From NCBI RefSeq assembly GCF_003247215.1, contig NZ_QKAP01000073.1:1-64000 (forward strand): DNA of 64,000 nt, read 5' to 3'. The translations under genes and the position numbers were made by a program. Within the stretch, counting starts at the first letter, position 1, and the number at the start of each line of letters is the position of its first letter. Below are positions 48,489-59,705 of the stretch, piece after piece. Source of the DNA: Malonomonas rubra. Lineage in GTDB: Bacteria > Desulfobacterota > Desulfuromonadia > Desulfuromonadales > Geopsychrobacteraceae. The notes under the pieces were generated by a model that worked only from the letters and a program-made list of their open reading frames with translations, did not search any database and had not been told where the DNA came from.

Positions 48489-49466
48489 TTGCTCAAAATT
48501 GCCATGATTGCCTACGATAATTGCTTGCTCTCCGGAATTGCCAGTCAGCTCGATCTGTTTACGATTGCCAACTGGGAAAAACGTCGCCAGCAGCCACAAC
48601 TGAAAGAGCCGTTCTGTCGACACGAAATAGTTACAGCCGGTGGCCTCCCGGTAACCAGCTTTAACCGGATGCCGGTGATGCCGAAACGGGCGTTAAAAGA
48701 GTGTCAGGATGCCGACCTGATCTTGGTGCCAGGGATGATGGGGCGGCCGGATCAACTGCTGCAGCAGGAAGAGTTGCTCGATTGGCTGCGACAGCAATCG
48801 CGGCGTGATGCGGTCATTGCCAGCGCTTGCTCAGGGGCTTTTCTACTGGCGGAAGCCGGGCTGCTGGATGGCTGTCCGGCAACCACTCATTGGCAGTTGG
48901 CAGAGCGCTTCAAGCAGCGTTACCCGAAGGTCGATCTGCAAATCGATCGTTTGCTGGTCGATGGCGAGCACTACCTCTGTGCCGGGGGAACCAGCGCACA
49001 TCAGGATCTGGCCCTCTATTTGATTGAAAAGTTCGGTTCCGCACAACTGGCGAAGGCCTGTGCTCGGATGATGTTGATCGACTATAGCCGCCGTGAACAG
49101 GCACCCTTCATTAACTTTCGCGGCCGTAAAAATCATGGTGACGAGCCGGTCCTTAAGGTGCAGCAGTGGCTCGATAAAAATTACCGCGGCAAGGTAGTGG
49201 TCAAGGAGTTGGCCCGATATTCCGGATTGAACGAGCGAACCTTCCTGCGGCGATTCCGCAAAGCCACCGGCGAGACCCCACTCGAATATGTGCAGCGGAT
49301 GCGGATTGAACAGGCCAAGCGTCTGTTGGCCGGCAGCGAGTGGTTGCTGGAAGAGATCACCAAAACAGTCGGCTATGAAGATGTCAGTTCGTTCCGCCGC
49401 TTGTTTAAACAGATTGTCGGGGTTTCGCCGACCGTTTACCGGCAGCGTTTTTCAACTCTTAGATAG
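48489..49466 (+). CDS. GlxA-like AraC-family regulator (DJ-1/PfpI domain plus HTH)
   Basis: ASACSGAFLLAEAGLLDG; RTFLRRFRKATGETPLEYVQRMRIEQAKRLL. Confidence 0.9.
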   Translation: MLKIAMIAYDNCLLSGIASQLDLFTIANWEKRRQQPQLKEPFCRHEIVTAGGLPVTSFNRMPVMPKRALKECQDADLILVPGMMGRPDQLLQQEELLDWLRQQSRRDAVIASACSGAFLLAEAGLLDGCPATTHWQLAERFKQRYPKVDLQIDRLLVDGEHYLCAGGTSAHQDLALYLIEKFGSAQLAKACARMMLIDYSRREQAPFINFRGRKNHGDEPVLKVQQWLDKNYRGKVVVKELARYSGLNERTFLRRFRKATGETPLEYVQRMRIEQAKRLLAGSEWLLEEITKTVGYEDVSSFRRLFKQIVGVSPTVYRQRFSTLR

Positions 49467-50354
49467 CGACACCCGCTCTGTGCGCATGCTCAGCAGGGTA
49501 TGACAGATCAGGGCTCCCAGAATCAGCAGACCGGCAATCAGGGTTTGTGTATGCGGAACCTCATGCAGAACCAACCAGACCCAGATCGGGCCGAGGACCG
49601 TTTCAACCAGCAGGATCAGGCTGACTTCCGGAGCTGACAGGTAGCGCGGCCCTAGGGTGATCATGGCGAAGGAAACCGGCAGCAATAGGCCACCGAGCAG
49701 CAGCAGGTAGCCGGTGTCTGTGGCAGTGAGTTGCAGCAGATTACCGTCGCTGAAGAACAGGGCGATTGGGACCACCGCTAAATTTCCAAGGACGTTGGCC
49801 GGAATCATATTGATGCCTCTGCCGCAGCGCAGAATGACGATATTGGTCGCCCACATGCAGGTAGCTCCAAAGGCGAGGAGATCCCCCAGCAGTAAGCCGC
49901 TTGTCAAGCTGCCGGAAAAAATCAGGAGTATTCCGCAGAAACAGATACTAATGGCTGCCCAGGTGTGGCGGGCAATTTTTTCCCGCAGGAAAAGATAGCT
50001 GAGCAGGCTGCTGATTACCGGCGTGGCTGCCAGGATGATCAAGGTATTGGCGGCGGCGGTCTGCTTGAGCGAGTTTACGAACATGATTGAACCGAAGAGG
50101 ATGGTTGCTGATGAATAGAGCCCGGCACGGCCGATCTTGGGAAAACTTTTCCAGAGCTGATTTCGGTAGCGTAGAAAGAGCAGAATCGTGGTGGTTACAG
50201 AGGTCAGCAAGCAGCGCCAGAACAGCAAAACCCAGATATCGCATTTGATAAGGCGTACCAGTAGTGAATCGGGGCTGAGAATCAGCACCGCAGTGAACAT
50301 CATTAGCAAGCCTTTGAGATGTTCCGAACGCTCCATGGCGGCGATTGATGACAC
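49452..50354 (-). CDS. EamA/DMT family transporter
   Basis: Multiple TM helices, EamA-type. Confidence 0.85.
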   Translation of the reverse strand: MSSIAAMERSEHLKGLLMMFTAVLILSPDSLLVRLIKCDIWVLLFWRCLLTSVTTTILLFLRYRNQLWKSFPKIGRAGLYSSATILFGSIMFVNSLKQTAAANTLIILAATPVISSLLSYLFLREKIARHTWAAISICFCGILLIFSGSLTSGLLLGDLLAFGATCMWATNIVILRCGRGINMIPANVLGNLAVVPIALFFSDGNLLQLTATDTGYLLLLGGLLLPVSFAMITLGPRYLSAPEVSLILLVETVLGPIWVWLVLHEVPHTQTLIAGLLILGALICHTLLSMRTERVSLSKS

Positions 50355-50416
50355 ACAGGGGCAGGAAAAGCAAGGTCATTTCTAGATAGATTTATCATGC
50401 AAAAAATGGGGAAACG

Positions 50417-50686
50417 ATGGCGATAGGTGGCAGTCCGAAAAAGATGGCACAGGATATCGCCCGTGGTTACATGAGTTTATCTCCACCAATGTTGCACAAA
50501 TATTCTCCAGCAGATCTAAAGGTGATTTTGGCCAATCTGGGGATTGTTCAGCGCGAAGTGAGGCAGCTTCCAGTTCCACTTGACGATGTTGTTTTACTCA
50601 AAGCGAAGAACATGAAGTTGTCACGCCTGAACCAGGCCGAGATAGTTTTGAGAAACTACTGCAAAAAGAAAAGAATTCCTGTTTAA
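50417..50686 (+). CDS. Hypothetical 89-aa protein
   Basis: ORF filling the gap before a convergent gene; no family recognised. Confidence 0.5.
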   Translation: MAIGGSPKKMAQDIARGYMSLSPPMLHKYSPADLKVILANLGIVQREVRQLPVPLDDVVLLKAKNMKLSRLNQAEIVLRNYCKKKRIPV

Positions 50687-51048
50687 TCGCTTCTTTTCAA
50701 CCAGTGAAAGAATTCTTGGTCTACTTGGTCGCCGTCTCCGAAGTTCAGTTCCAGTAGACGGCGTAAATGACCCATGGTTACGACATCCTCGGAAACGAAA
50801 ATAAACCCGTAGAACTGGCCACGCTGATGAATCAGTTCGCCGACAAACTCCAACGTCAGATCTGATGAGGGTAGAACAATGGTCAGTTGGCACTGATCAT
50901 TGATTTTCAGTGGCAGGTCTTGCTCGGTTTTGAAGAGCGCGCCCTGGAGAGCCAGATCAACAAGATCGCATTTATAGGGGGCGTCGGCAATATTGAGTTC
51001 CGCTTCCGTATGGAAAGGGATGCGGCGATAATTTCTTTGTTCATTCAT
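50683..51048 (-). CDS. PilZ domain protein
   Basis: NYRRIPFHTEAEL, DLALQGALF. Confidence 0.75.
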   Translation of the reverse strand: MNEQRNYRRIPFHTEAELNIADAPYKCDLVDLALQGALFKTEQDLPLKINDQCQLTIVLPSSDLTLEFVGELIHQRGQFYGFIFVSEDVVTMGHLRRLLELNFGDGDQVDQEFFHWLKRSD

Positions 51049-51293
51049 GGTATCTGTCTCCTTCGACAGGCGGTTGCATGTTGCGCTCTAGGCTGTCGTT
51101 CGGCGAAGTCCAAGCTCTTTATATGATTGCTGTTTACGGAAAATTCAGGCTACCAAATGGCTAGTAACAGTTTAGCAGGATTTCTGCCAATTGCTGGAAT
51201 GCACAGACCCGGGTGCGGAATTCCCCCTTGCAGCAGGAAGCACGCAGGAGTACATTTGCCTTAAGGATTTTAAATATTACTTCTGGAAAAACA

Positions 51294-52046
51294 ATGTTTC
51301 TGGGAAAAATTATAATTATTGCAATAGCTTGTGCAAGTTTATCGGGGTGTTTGAAACCCCCAAGACAGGCGGCAATCGATTTTGAAGTACCGGAAACCGG
51401 TGTTTATGGGCAGGTTACTGGAGCGGTCACCGAAAGCTCCTGGGTCTATGCCTATCAAAGCGAGGAGCGAGGGTTTCGTGGCCCTGCCGATTTTGCCGTT
51501 CGAGTCGAAAACGACGGACATTATATTCTTGATCTGTTGCCGGGCCGTTGGTTTTTGCTGGCCCGTTCAAGGCAGCAGGGTCCGTTGAGCGGACGGCCGC
51601 AGGCGGGCGACGCTTGGGCGATCTTCCCCGATAATCCACTGGTTTTGCAGTCCGAACAGGCGAAACGGATCGATTTCAATTTACGGCAGACCGCCCCGAG
51701 GCCGTTGTTGAGGAGTATGAATCAGGGCGAAACTGGTTTTGCCGGCAGGGTGCTAGGTCCAGACCGTCTCCCGGCTGCAGGTGCGTTTGCTCTAGCCTAC
51801 CGGGATCGTAATTTCCGCAGGATGCCCGATTTCAGTTCAGCTGCGGCAGACGCTGATGGGCGCTTTTTGTTATTTGTCGATGGGCCGGGTCGCTATTGTC
51901 TACTCGCGCGGCAGGGAATCCGTGGTCAGCCGCGTCAGGGGGAGCTTTACGGGCAACTGGGCGAGGAAGAGGCTGCCTGCCGAGAAGTTGAAAAAGGACA
52001 GTTGCTGGAGATTGGGGAGTTTCATTTGCAGCCCTACATGCGTTAA
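51294..52046 (+). CDS. Hypothetical lipoprotein
   Basis: Lipobox SLSGC following a signal helix; start 51294. Confidence 0.7.
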   Translation: MFLGKIIIIAIACASLSGCLKPPRQAAIDFEVPETGVYGQVTGAVTESSWVYAYQSEERGFRGPADFAVRVENDGHYILDLLPGRWFLLARSRQQGPLSGRPQAGDAWAIFPDNPLVLQSEQAKRIDFNLRQTAPRPLLRSMNQGETGFAGRVLGPDRLPAAGAFALAYRDRNFRRMPDFSSAAADADGRFLLFVDGPGRYCLLARQGIRGQPRQGELYGQLGEEEAACREVEKGQLLEIGEFHLQPYMR

Positions 52047-52121
52047 ACTGTGAACTTGTAGGTCAAACGACGACAAGACCTTTGGTCGTTTAAACATCAT
52101 CCCGAAATATTGGGGAGCTTT

Positions 52122-54206
52122 ATGCGTATAGCGAAAAACATATTAATTACGATTTTGCTGCTGATCTTGTTGCTTCCGGTTGTCGGCGGGGCAATGGACA
52201 ATGCGGATTTCGACACGAACCGGGCTCGTCTGCTTGGGCATATGATTCAGCAACAGTTGAGTCGAAACCATTACAGCCAGAAGCCGACCGACGACAATTT
52301 GTCGCATGCTGCCTTCGATCTCTACCTGAAGCAGCTTGATTTTCAGAAGCGCTTCCTGTTGCTTGAAGACGTTGCACAGCTCAAGGCCTATCAGGATCAA
52401 ATCGATGATTCGATCCGCCGCGGCCGCCTCGACCTGCCGAAAACCGGCCGTAATCTGCTGAATCAGCGGATTGAGCAGGTGCAGAAGATCAGCGAGGAGC
52501 TGTTGGCGGGGAAATTCGATTACCAGCGGGAAGAAACCTTCGAAACCGATCCGGAAAAGCTCACCTTCCTGGCCGACACGAAGCAGTTGCGTGAGCGATG
52601 GCGGAAAATTCTTAAATTTCAAATTTTGAGCCGGTACATCAGCCTGCGGGAAGATGAGGTCGGCGTAGATGATGATGGCGCACTGTTGCCGGTGAGTAAA
52701 GAGAAAGAGGAGGAGCTGCTGGGTTTGGCGCAGGAGAAAGTCGGCAAAGCTCATCGCAATCTGCTCTCCCGGATGGTGGAAGAGTCTGAGCAGGATCACT
52801 ACGACCGCTACCTGAATGCTATCGCGCGGGCTTTCGATCCACATACCAGTTATATGCCACCGACTTCGAAGGAGGATTTCGATATTCAGATGAGTGGTTC
52901 TCTGGAGGGGATCGGCGCTACCTTGCGGGAAGATGATGGTTACATCAAGGTAGTGAAAATTATTCCTGGAAGTGCTGCTTACAAGCAGGGGAAGCTGGCC
53001 GCTGACGACATTATCCTCAAGGTTGCCGAAGGTGCTGATGAGCCGGTCGATATCACCGATACGCGGATTCGGGATGCGGTTTCTTTGATTCGTGGCAAAA
53101 AGGGAACCGAGGTTCGCCTGACGGTGAAGAAGCCGGATGGCCGACGCTTGGTGATCCCGATCATTCGTGATGTGGTCGAGATTGAAGAGACTTTCGTCAA
53201 AGGAACCGCCATTGAGGATAAGCAGAGCGGTCAGAACTTCGGGTATGTGAAGATCCCTTCCTTTTATCGCGATTACAGCGGCAAGACCAATCGCAATGTC
53301 ACCGATGACCTGCGCAACGAGTTGAAAACCCTGAAGGAAAAAAAGGTTTCTGGGCTGATTCTCGATCTGCGCAACAATGGCGGCGGCTCTTTGGCCGATG
53401 CTGTTAGCGTAACGGGGCTTTTTATCGATACCGGCCCAGTTGTTCAGGTGCGTAGCGGGAATGGCAGGGTTCGGGTGATGCGGGACGACGATCGGGGACT
53501 AGAATACAACGGTCCGATGATTGTGCTGGTCAATCGCTTCAGCGCATCTGCTTCGGAAATTCTCGCCGGAGCCCTTCAGGATTACGGGCGTGCTTTGATA
53601 GTCGGTGACGAGCATACCCACGGCAAAGGCACCGTTCAGGCGCTCCTCGATCTTGATCGCTACGTAAATTTGAGTGGCATGGAAAAGTACATCCCGCTTG
53701 GCGCTGTCAAGGTGACAATCCAGAAGTTCTACCGGATCAGCGGTGAATCGACCCAGGAAAAAGGGGTTACCCCTGATGTCATCCTGCCGTCGCGCCTCGA
53801 TGGCCTGGAAAGTGGTGAAAAATACCTCGACTATGCGTTGCCCTGGGATCACATCGATTCGGCCGAGTATCAGCGTTGGAAGGATTCGCCGAAAAATATC
53901 GAAAAGTTACGTCAGCTCAGCAAGGAACGGGTCGCCAAAGATAAGGATTTTAGTGAGATTATTACCGAGGCGAAAGAAGCCAGCCTGCGCCGAGAGCAGA
54001 CGAAACAGTCACTGTTGCTGAGCCAGATGCTGAAAGACCGTGAGCAGCTGAGAGGTGCGAACGACATAATGGCACCGCATGGAGCGATGACTTCCAGCGA
54101 TGACAAAGACAAGGAACCACCATCCTTGCAGGAAGAGATCGCTGAAGATCCCTATGTGGATGAAGGCAAGGTTCTGTTGCTGAACTTGCTTGCCAATCAC
54201 AGCTAA
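52122..54206 (+). CDS. prc: Carboxy-terminal processing (tail-specific) protease, S41 family
   Basis: FDPHTSYMPPTSKEDFDIQMSGSLEGIGATL; PDZ; VLVNRFSASASEILAGALQDYGRALIVGDEHTHGKGTVQ. Confidence 0.95.
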   Translation: MRIAKNILITILLLILLLPVVGGAMDNADFDTNRARLLGHMIQQQLSRNHYSQKPTDDNLSHAAFDLYLKQLDFQKRFLLLEDVAQLKAYQDQIDDSIRRGRLDLPKTGRNLLNQRIEQVQKISEELLAGKFDYQREETFETDPEKLTFLADTKQLRERWRKILKFQILSRYISLREDEVGVDDDGALLPVSKEKEEELLGLAQEKVGKAHRNLLSRMVEESEQDHYDRYLNAIARAFDPHTSYMPPTSKEDFDIQMSGSLEGIGATLREDDGYIKVVKIIPGSAAYKQGKLAADDIILKVAEGADEPVDITDTRIRDAVSLIRGKKGTEVRLTVKKPDGRRLVIPIIRDVVEIEETFVKGTAIEDKQSGQNFGYVKIPSFYRDYSGKTNRNVTDDLRNELKTLKEKKVSGLILDLRNNGGGSLADAVSVTGLFIDTGPVVQVRSGNGRVRVMRDDDRGLEYNGPMIVLVNRFSASASEILAGALQDYGRALIVGDEHTHGKGTVQALLDLDRYVNLSGMEKYIPLGAVKVTIQKFYRISGESTQEKGVTPDVILPSRLDGLESGEKYLDYALPWDHIDSAEYQRWKDSPKNIEKLRQLSKERVAKDKDFSEIITEAKEASLRREQTKQSLLLSQMLKDREQLRGANDIMAPHGAMTSSDDKDKEPPSLQEEIAEDPYVDEGKVLLLNLLANHS

Positions 54207-54218
54207 AAGCATACACCG

Positions 54219-54255
54219 AATGGGAGGCGATAGTGGATCGCCTCCCATTTTTTAT
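54219..54255 (+). terminator. Rho-independent terminator of prc
   Basis: AATGGGAGGCGAT-agtgg-ATCGCCTCCCATT-TTTT. Confidence 0.9.
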
Positions 54256-55181
54256 TCTTTTTCCTCCCCCAAGCGCAACAAGCTGTAGAGCATCTCAACC
54301 AGTGGCATTTCTGCTCCAAACTCCTTGGCTTGTTGTAGCGGAATGCCATAAATCGCCTCCAGCTCCAACGACCGACGTTCTTCCCGGTCGATCATCATGC
54401 TCGGCTTGTAGTGGTCCATTTGGTCGGTTAGATAGAGCATCCGTTCGATGAAGGCCGGTCCATCGATTTTTTCCCTCAACGGCTGGGCGTTCCCTCCAGC
54501 GACCACTTCTTTCATCAATTGTTCAGCAAGGCAGCGCCCTTCAGGGCGGGCGAGCAGCTCGCTGGTGTCCTGCTGAAGCAAAGCACAGAGGCCGTTGAAG
54601 GGGATATTCCAAATCAGCTTTTCCCAGCGAGCCCGGCGCAGGTCGGCGACCGCTTCACAGGGCACCCCGGCTTCACTAAAGATCTCCTCTAGCTGCTTGC
54701 TGCGCTCGCTCAAACCGCCGCCGAATTCTCCGAGGCGGATTTTCCCTTCGCCCAGATGGTGGACGTGCCCCGGCTCACCCCGGTTGCTGCAAAGGAATGC
54801 GACCCCTCCAAGAATCCGCTCGGTTCCGAACTCTGCGGCCAGCAGTTCTTCATTGCCGAGGCCGTTCTGCAGGGTCAGGATGCAGCTTTGTTTGTCAATA
54901 AGCGGACGAACCAGCCTAATTAGCTGTTGATTGGCAAAGGTTTTAAGGCCAACGATCACCAAGTCGACAGGGCCGATTTCTTCCGGGGAGGCAAATCCGG
55001 CAACTTTTGGTAGATGAAAATCACCGTTGACTGAATGGACCTGCAGACCGTTCTGTCGGATCGCTTCAAGATCGCGGCGCAGAAGATAGCGCACCTGTTG
55101 GCCGCTACGCTGTAGCATGGCGCCGTAGTAGAGGCCGAGTGCACCGGCGCCGATAATCCCTATCCTCATCTTTGCAACCAT
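54252..55181 (-). CDS. panE: 2-dehydropantoate 2-reductase family
   Basis: MRIGIIGAGALGLYYGAML, LTLQNGLGNEELL. Confidence 0.9.
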   Translation of the reverse strand: MVAKMRIGIIGAGALGLYYGAMLQRSGQQVRYLLRRDLEAIRQNGLQVHSVNGDFHLPKVAGFASPEEIGPVDLVIVGLKTFANQQLIRLVRPLIDKQSCILTLQNGLGNEELLAAEFGTERILGGVAFLCSNRGEPGHVHHLGEGKIRLGEFGGGLSERSKQLEEIFSEAGVPCEAVADLRRARWEKLIWNIPFNGLCALLQQDTSELLARPEGRCLAEQLMKEVVAGGNAQPLREKIDGPAFIERMLYLTDQMDHYKPSMMIDREERRSLELEAIYGIPLQQAKEFGAEMPLVEMLYSLLRLGEEKE

Positions 55182-56053
55182 CAGAAATGAAACCTCGCTT
55201 GCAGCCAGGGGGTATTCCCTGAAAAACCGAGGGAGAGTCCACCACGTTTTTGCAGCAGCTGTTTGAATTGCTCTTCCCGGGCGCGGTTGATTTTGTGGGC
55301 GTTGTTCATGGCGTTATAAATATTGCCTCCGTACCAGCCGATTTCAAACAACGAAAGAATTCCGGCAACCGCATAATTATCGTTGTTCCAAGCTTCGATA
55401 GAGCCATAGATGAAGGCCGCGTTTAACGCAAAAGCGACCCCTGCCTGTTTGGGGCGCTCGGTATAAAGCTGTCCGGTTCCTGGCAGTATGGCCGACAGAG
55501 TTCCCGCCACGGGTGGCGATTTACGCGGCAGGGAGCGGAAATCTTCGATAACGGCCTCCAGTTTTTCTGCTTCCGGGGATGGTAGCTCGGCAAAGGCCTT
55601 TTCGGCTTCCGGCAACCGGTTCTCTTCCAGATAGCTTCGGCCGATATTGTAGTTGCAGCCGGCGGCTGTTGCGGGAAAAAGCTTTTTCAGAGATTGGTAG
55701 CGCTTGCGTGCTGTGGGGTAGTCCCCGCGCTCGAAGGCTGCACGGGCGTAAAGCTCCCTTGCCAGTTTCGCTTCTGGGGAGGCTGGATTATTCCGCCAGA
55801 CCTTTTCCAGTGCTTCGTCGGCTTTAAGCCAACGCTCTCCGGCCAGCAATGATTTGGCAATGGCCAACTGCGCTTTCGGTACACGGTTGTCCTTTGGATA
55901 GTAATGCAAAAAGCGCTTATATTCGGTGATTGCCCGGTAATGGTCTTTTTCCGCCGCAAGGCTTTCGGCAAAACTGAACAGGTCCGTTTCGGCTGCAAAA
56001 AGAGGTTGCGGAATCCAAAAAAGCAACAGTAGAAGAAACAAGGTAGCTGGCAT
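55181..56053 (-). CDS. TPR-containing hypothetical exported protein
   Basis: Signal peptide; TPR-like repeats; GTLSAILPGTGQLYTERPKQAGVAF. Confidence 0.7.
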   Translation of the reverse strand: MPATLFLLLLLFWIPQPLFAAETDLFSFAESLAAEKDHYRAITEYKRFLHYYPKDNRVPKAQLAIAKSLLAGERWLKADEALEKVWRNNPASPEAKLARELYARAAFERGDYPTARKRYQSLKKLFPATAAGCNYNIGRSYLEENRLPEAEKAFAELPSPEAEKLEAVIEDFRSLPRKSPPVAGTLSAILPGTGQLYTERPKQAGVAFALNAAFIYGSIEAWNNDNYAVAGILSLFEIGWYGGNIYNAMNNAHKINRAREEQFKQLLQKRGGLSLGFSGNTPWLQARFHF

Positions 56054-56235
56054 AGAACGATAAACCTCGGCGATCGTCTGATGGGAGTTCGGTAATCGCG
56101 GATACTAACATAAGGGAAAATTTTCCTTCCATTAAAAAGCTTTTTCTTTTTTTGGATCAGCAACTTATCTTCCCTAATGGTTTGACGTCTGGGGGGAGGT
56201 TGTGGTATCTTTATAGCTTCGAGTAAAGGAACGAT

Positions 56236-56718
56236 ATTTGGTTTAAAATTGGAGATATGGCAGTCTATCCGACTCAGGGAGTCGGTATTATTGAGGATAT
56301 CGAGTCACGTGAGTTTTCCGGGCATAAGCAAAATTTTTATGTTTTGCGGATTGTTGACAGTGACATGCGGATTATGGTGCCGACCGGTAATGTTAGTAAC
56401 GTGGGGATGCGGCGCCTGATCGATCAAAAGCATATAACCAATGTTTTTGATACGTTAGCTGAACCGAACGACAGTGGGAAAATTGCTTCATGGAGTCGTC
56501 GGCAGCGTGAATATAATGACAAGCTGAAAACCGGTGACCTGTTGGAAGTCGCAGAGGTATTGCGTGAGCTGTATCAGATCAGTTCCGAAAAGGAACTTTC
56601 TTACGGTGAGAAGAAGGTTCTCGAGCAGGCCCGCAAGCTGTTGGTTACCGAGGTGGCCCTGGCTGAAGGGGAAAAAGAAGACAAAGTAGTCAAGCGCTTG
56701 GAGAAAATCTTTCACTGA
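56236..56718 (+). CDS. CarD/CdnL family transcriptional regulator, probable ATT start
   Basis: ATT-WFKIGDMAVYPTQGVGIIEDIESREFSGH; ORF track start 56257 truncates the conserved N-terminus. Confidence 0.75.
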   Translation: MWFKIGDMAVYPTQGVGIIEDIESREFSGHKQNFYVLRIVDSDMRIMVPTGNVSNVGMRRLIDQKHITNVFDTLAEPNDSGKIASWSRRQREYNDKLKTGDLLEVAEVLRELYQISSEKELSYGEKKVLEQARKLLVTEVALAEGEKEDKVVKRLEKIFH

Positions 56719-56742
56719 GCGTCTCTGACAGGTCAGAATAGT

Positions 56743-56780
56743 AGACCAGGTACTTCAGGTGCCTGGTCTTTTCTGTTTTT
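56743..56780 (+). terminator. Terminator after carD-like gene
   Basis: AGACCAGG...CCTGGTCT followed by TTTCTGTTTTT. Confidence 0.75.
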
Positions 56781-56812
56781 GGGCTGCTCCACGAGAGGTT
56801 GCGTAAGGCAAA

Positions 56813-57526
56813 ATGAAAGCGACAGTATTGATTCCTGCTGCTGGAATGGGCCGTCGAATGGAGGCTCGTGTCAACAAGCAATATCTCTATCTGGCGGGTA
56901 AGCCGATTCTGGCACATACCTTGGAACGGTTTGAGCAACATCCGCAGATTGAACATATCTATCCGATCCTGCCCGCTGATGAAATAGATTATTGCCGGGA
57001 ACAGATCATCGAGAAGTACGCTTTTCAGAAAGTTCGCGCATTGGTGGCGGGTGGGGCAGAGCGGCAGGATTCGGTGCGTAACGGCCTGTTGGCATTGCAA
57101 CGAGACGGCCTCGACCAGCCGCAGCGGATCATCTTAGTACATGACGGTGCTCGGCCGTTGTTCAGTACTGATTTATTGCCTGAACTGATTGCAACCATTG
57201 CCACGCAGGGGGCCTGCATTGTCGCTACTCCGGTCAAAGACACCATCAAGGAGGTGGACGGTGGGCTGATCAGCTGCACACCGGATCGTAAGCGGCTCTG
57301 GCAAGCACAGACTCCACAAGGCTTTAGCTATCAGTTGTTCGCCGAAGCTTTTTATAGCGCAGACGCGGCCGGGTTTCTCGGCACCGACGATGCTTCGCTC
57401 GTAGAACGCCTTGGCCGGCCGGTGGCAGTTTTGGCAGGCGATTATCGCAATATCAAAGTAACCACCCCGGAAGATTTGGTTATTGCTGCAGCTTTACTTG
57501 ACAGTACGCAGGAGGAGTCGGCATGA
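56813..57526 (+). CDS. ispD: 2-C-methyl-D-erythritol 4-phosphate cytidylyltransferase
   Basis: [33 protein letters not shown]. Confidence 0.95.
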   Translation: MKATVLIPAAGMGRRMEARVNKQYLYLAGKPILAHTLERFEQHPQIEHIYPILPADEIDYCREQIIEKYAFQKVRALVAGGAERQDSVRNGLLALQRDGLDQPQRIILVHDGARPLFSTDLLPELIATIATQGACIVATPVKDTIKEVDGGLISCTPDRKRLWQAQTPQGFSYQLFAEAFYSADAAGFLGTDDASLVERLGRPVAVLAGDYRNIKVTTPEDLVIAAALLDSTQEESA

Positions 57527-58002
57527 TGCGCATCGGCCATGGCTACGATGTTCACCAACTTGTCAGCGATCGGGATCTGATCCTCGGCGGGGTGAAGATC
57601 GATTATCATTACGGTTTGCTCGGCCACTCTGATGCCGACGTGCTGCTGCACGCGATCTGCGATGCGATTCTTGGAGCGCTCGGGCTTGGCGATATCGGCA
57701 AGCATTTCCCCGATACCGATCCGGCTTTCAAGGGAATTGACAGCCGCAAGTTGCTGCGTTCGGTGATCAGCAAAGTGGAAATGGCTGGCTATCGGGTCGG
57801 CAATCTTGACAGCACCATCATCTGTCAGCGGCCGAAACTGGCCGGATACGTCCCGCAGATGGTGGCGCAGATTGCAGAGGATTGCCAAATTGAAATCGAG
57901 CGGATCAACGTCAAGGCGACCACCACCGAAAAGTTGGGTTTCGCCGGTCGAGGTGAAGGAATAGCGGCTGATGCGGTGGTGCTGCTGGTTAAGATCGACT
58001 GA
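57523..58002 (+). CDS. ispF: 2-C-methyl-D-erythritol 2,4-cyclodiphosphate synthase
   Basis: [31 protein letters not shown]. Confidence 0.97.
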   Translation: MMRIGHGYDVHQLVSDRDLILGGVKIDYHYGLLGHSDADVLLHAICDAILGALGLGDIGKHFPDTDPAFKGIDSRKLLRSVISKVEMAGYRVGNLDSTIICQRPKLAGYVPQMVAQIAEDCQIEIERINVKATTTEKLGFAGRGEGIAADAVVLLVKID

Positions 58003-58031
58003 AAAGTCATATCAAAATAAAAGGGCAAATG

Positions 58032-59693
58032 ATGAGCACAACTGAAACTGCAAGCAGCTCGAATTTTATCAAAACTATCATCGACGAGGACCTGGCTACC
58101 GGCAAACGTGATCAGGTGGTCACCCGTTTCCCGCCGGAACCGAACGGCTACCTACATATCGGCCACGCCAAAAGCATCTGTCTCAACTTCGGCCTTGCGA
58201 TGGAATACAATGGCAAGTGCAATCTACGTTTCGATGACACCAACCCGGTCAAGGAAGAGGACGAGTATGTCGAGGCGATTCAAGAGGATGTCGCCTGGCT
58301 CGGTTTCGACTGGGGAAAGGAGTCGTTGTTCGCTTCCAGCTACTTTGACCAGCTCTACGAGTGGGCGATTAAGCTGATCAAAAAGGGCAAGGCCTACGTC
58401 GACAGCCAGTCGGCTGAGGAAATGCGCCTCAATCGTGGCACTTTGACTGAACCGGGCAAGAACAGCCCCTATCGTGAGCGGAACGTCGAGGAGAACCTGG
58501 AGCTGTTCGAAAAGATGAAGAACGGCGAATTTCCAGATGGATCACACATCCTGAGAGCGAAAATCGACATGGCATCGCCGAATATGAACCTGCGCGACCC
58601 TGCCATGTACCGCATTCTGCATGCCAGACATCATCGCACCGGTGACAAGTGGTGTATCTATCCGATGTACGATTTCGCTCATGGCCAGGAAGATTCGATC
58701 GAGGGGGTGACCCATTCAATCTGTACTCTGGAATTTGAGGATCATCGACCGCTCTACGATTGGTTCATCAAGGAGCTGGAGATCTTCGCGCCACAGCAGA
58801 TCGAGTTCGCGCGCTTGAACCTGAGCTATACGGTGATGAGCAAGCGCAAGTTGTTGCAACTGGTCAACGAGAAGTATGTCGAGGGGTGGGACGATCCCCG
58901 GATGCCGACCGTCTCCGGGATGCGCCGGCGTGGTTACCCGGCCGCAGCTATCCGCAGCTTCTGCGACCGGATCGGTGTTGGCCGTGGCGCCAACTGGATC
59001 GACTTATCGGTGCTGGAGGATTGCGTGCGTGAAGATCTCAACGAAACCGCTTTCCGCCGTCAGGCTGTGCTTGATCCGCTTAAAGTGACCATCACCAACT
59101 ACGACCAGATCGAAATACTCGACGCGCCGAATCATCCGCAACAACCGGATGCCGGATCGCGGGAATTGCCGATGAGCAACGACCTGTGGATAGACCGGGA
59201 TGACTTCATGGAGAACCCGCCGTCGCCGAAGAAGTACTTCCGCCTCGGGCCCGATCGTGAGGTGCGGCTGCGCAACTCCTATATCATTAAGTGTGACGAG
59301 TATATAAAAGATGACAACGGCGAAGTTGTCGAGCTGAAATGCTCCGCAGACCTCAACACCCTCGGCAAAAACCCGGAAGGGCGCAAGGTCAAAGGGATCA
59401 TCCACTGGGTTTCCGCTCCGCACGCAGTCAAGGTTCCGGTGCGTGTTTACGACCGGCTGTTCAACCAGGAGAACCCGGATAAGGCGGAGAACTATTTGTC
59501 GGCACTTAACCCGGAGTCTCTGCAGGAAACCTTTGCCCTGGCCGAGCCGAGCCTGCACAAAGCAAAACCGGGTGAGACCTTCCAGTTCGAGCGGGTCGGT
59601 TATTTTACCGTCGATTCAAAGGATTCAAAGGATGGAGCGCCCGTGTTTAATAGAACCGTCACTTTGCGCGATACCTGGGCCAAAGTGAAGTAA
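58032..59693 (+). CDS. glnS: Glutaminyl-tRNA synthetase
   Basis: [33 protein letters not shown]. Confidence 0.97.
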   Translation: MSTTETASSSNFIKTIIDEDLATGKRDQVVTRFPPEPNGYLHIGHAKSICLNFGLAMEYNGKCNLRFDDTNPVKEEDEYVEAIQEDVAWLGFDWGKESLFASSYFDQLYEWAIKLIKKGKAYVDSQSAEEMRLNRGTLTEPGKNSPYRERNVEENLELFEKMKNGEFPDGSHILRAKIDMASPNMNLRDPAMYRILHARHHRTGDKWCIYPMYDFAHGQEDSIEGVTHSICTLEFEDHRPLYDWFIKELEIFAPQQIEFARLNLSYTVMSKRKLLQLVNEKYVEGWDDPRMPTVSGMRRRGYPAAAIRSFCDRIGVGRGANWIDLSVLEDCVREDLNETAFRRQAVLDPLKVTITNYDQIEILDAPNHPQQPDAGSRELPMSNDLWIDRDDFMENPPSPKKYFRLGPDREVRLRNSYIIKCDEYIKDDNGEVVELKCSADLNTLGKNPEGRKVKGIIHWVSAPHAVKVPVRVYDRLFNQENPDKAENYLSALNPESLQETFALAEPSLHKAKPGETFQFERVGYFTVDSKDSKDGAPVFNRTVTLRDTWAKVK

Positions 59694-59705
59694 TGGAGTG
59701 AATAT

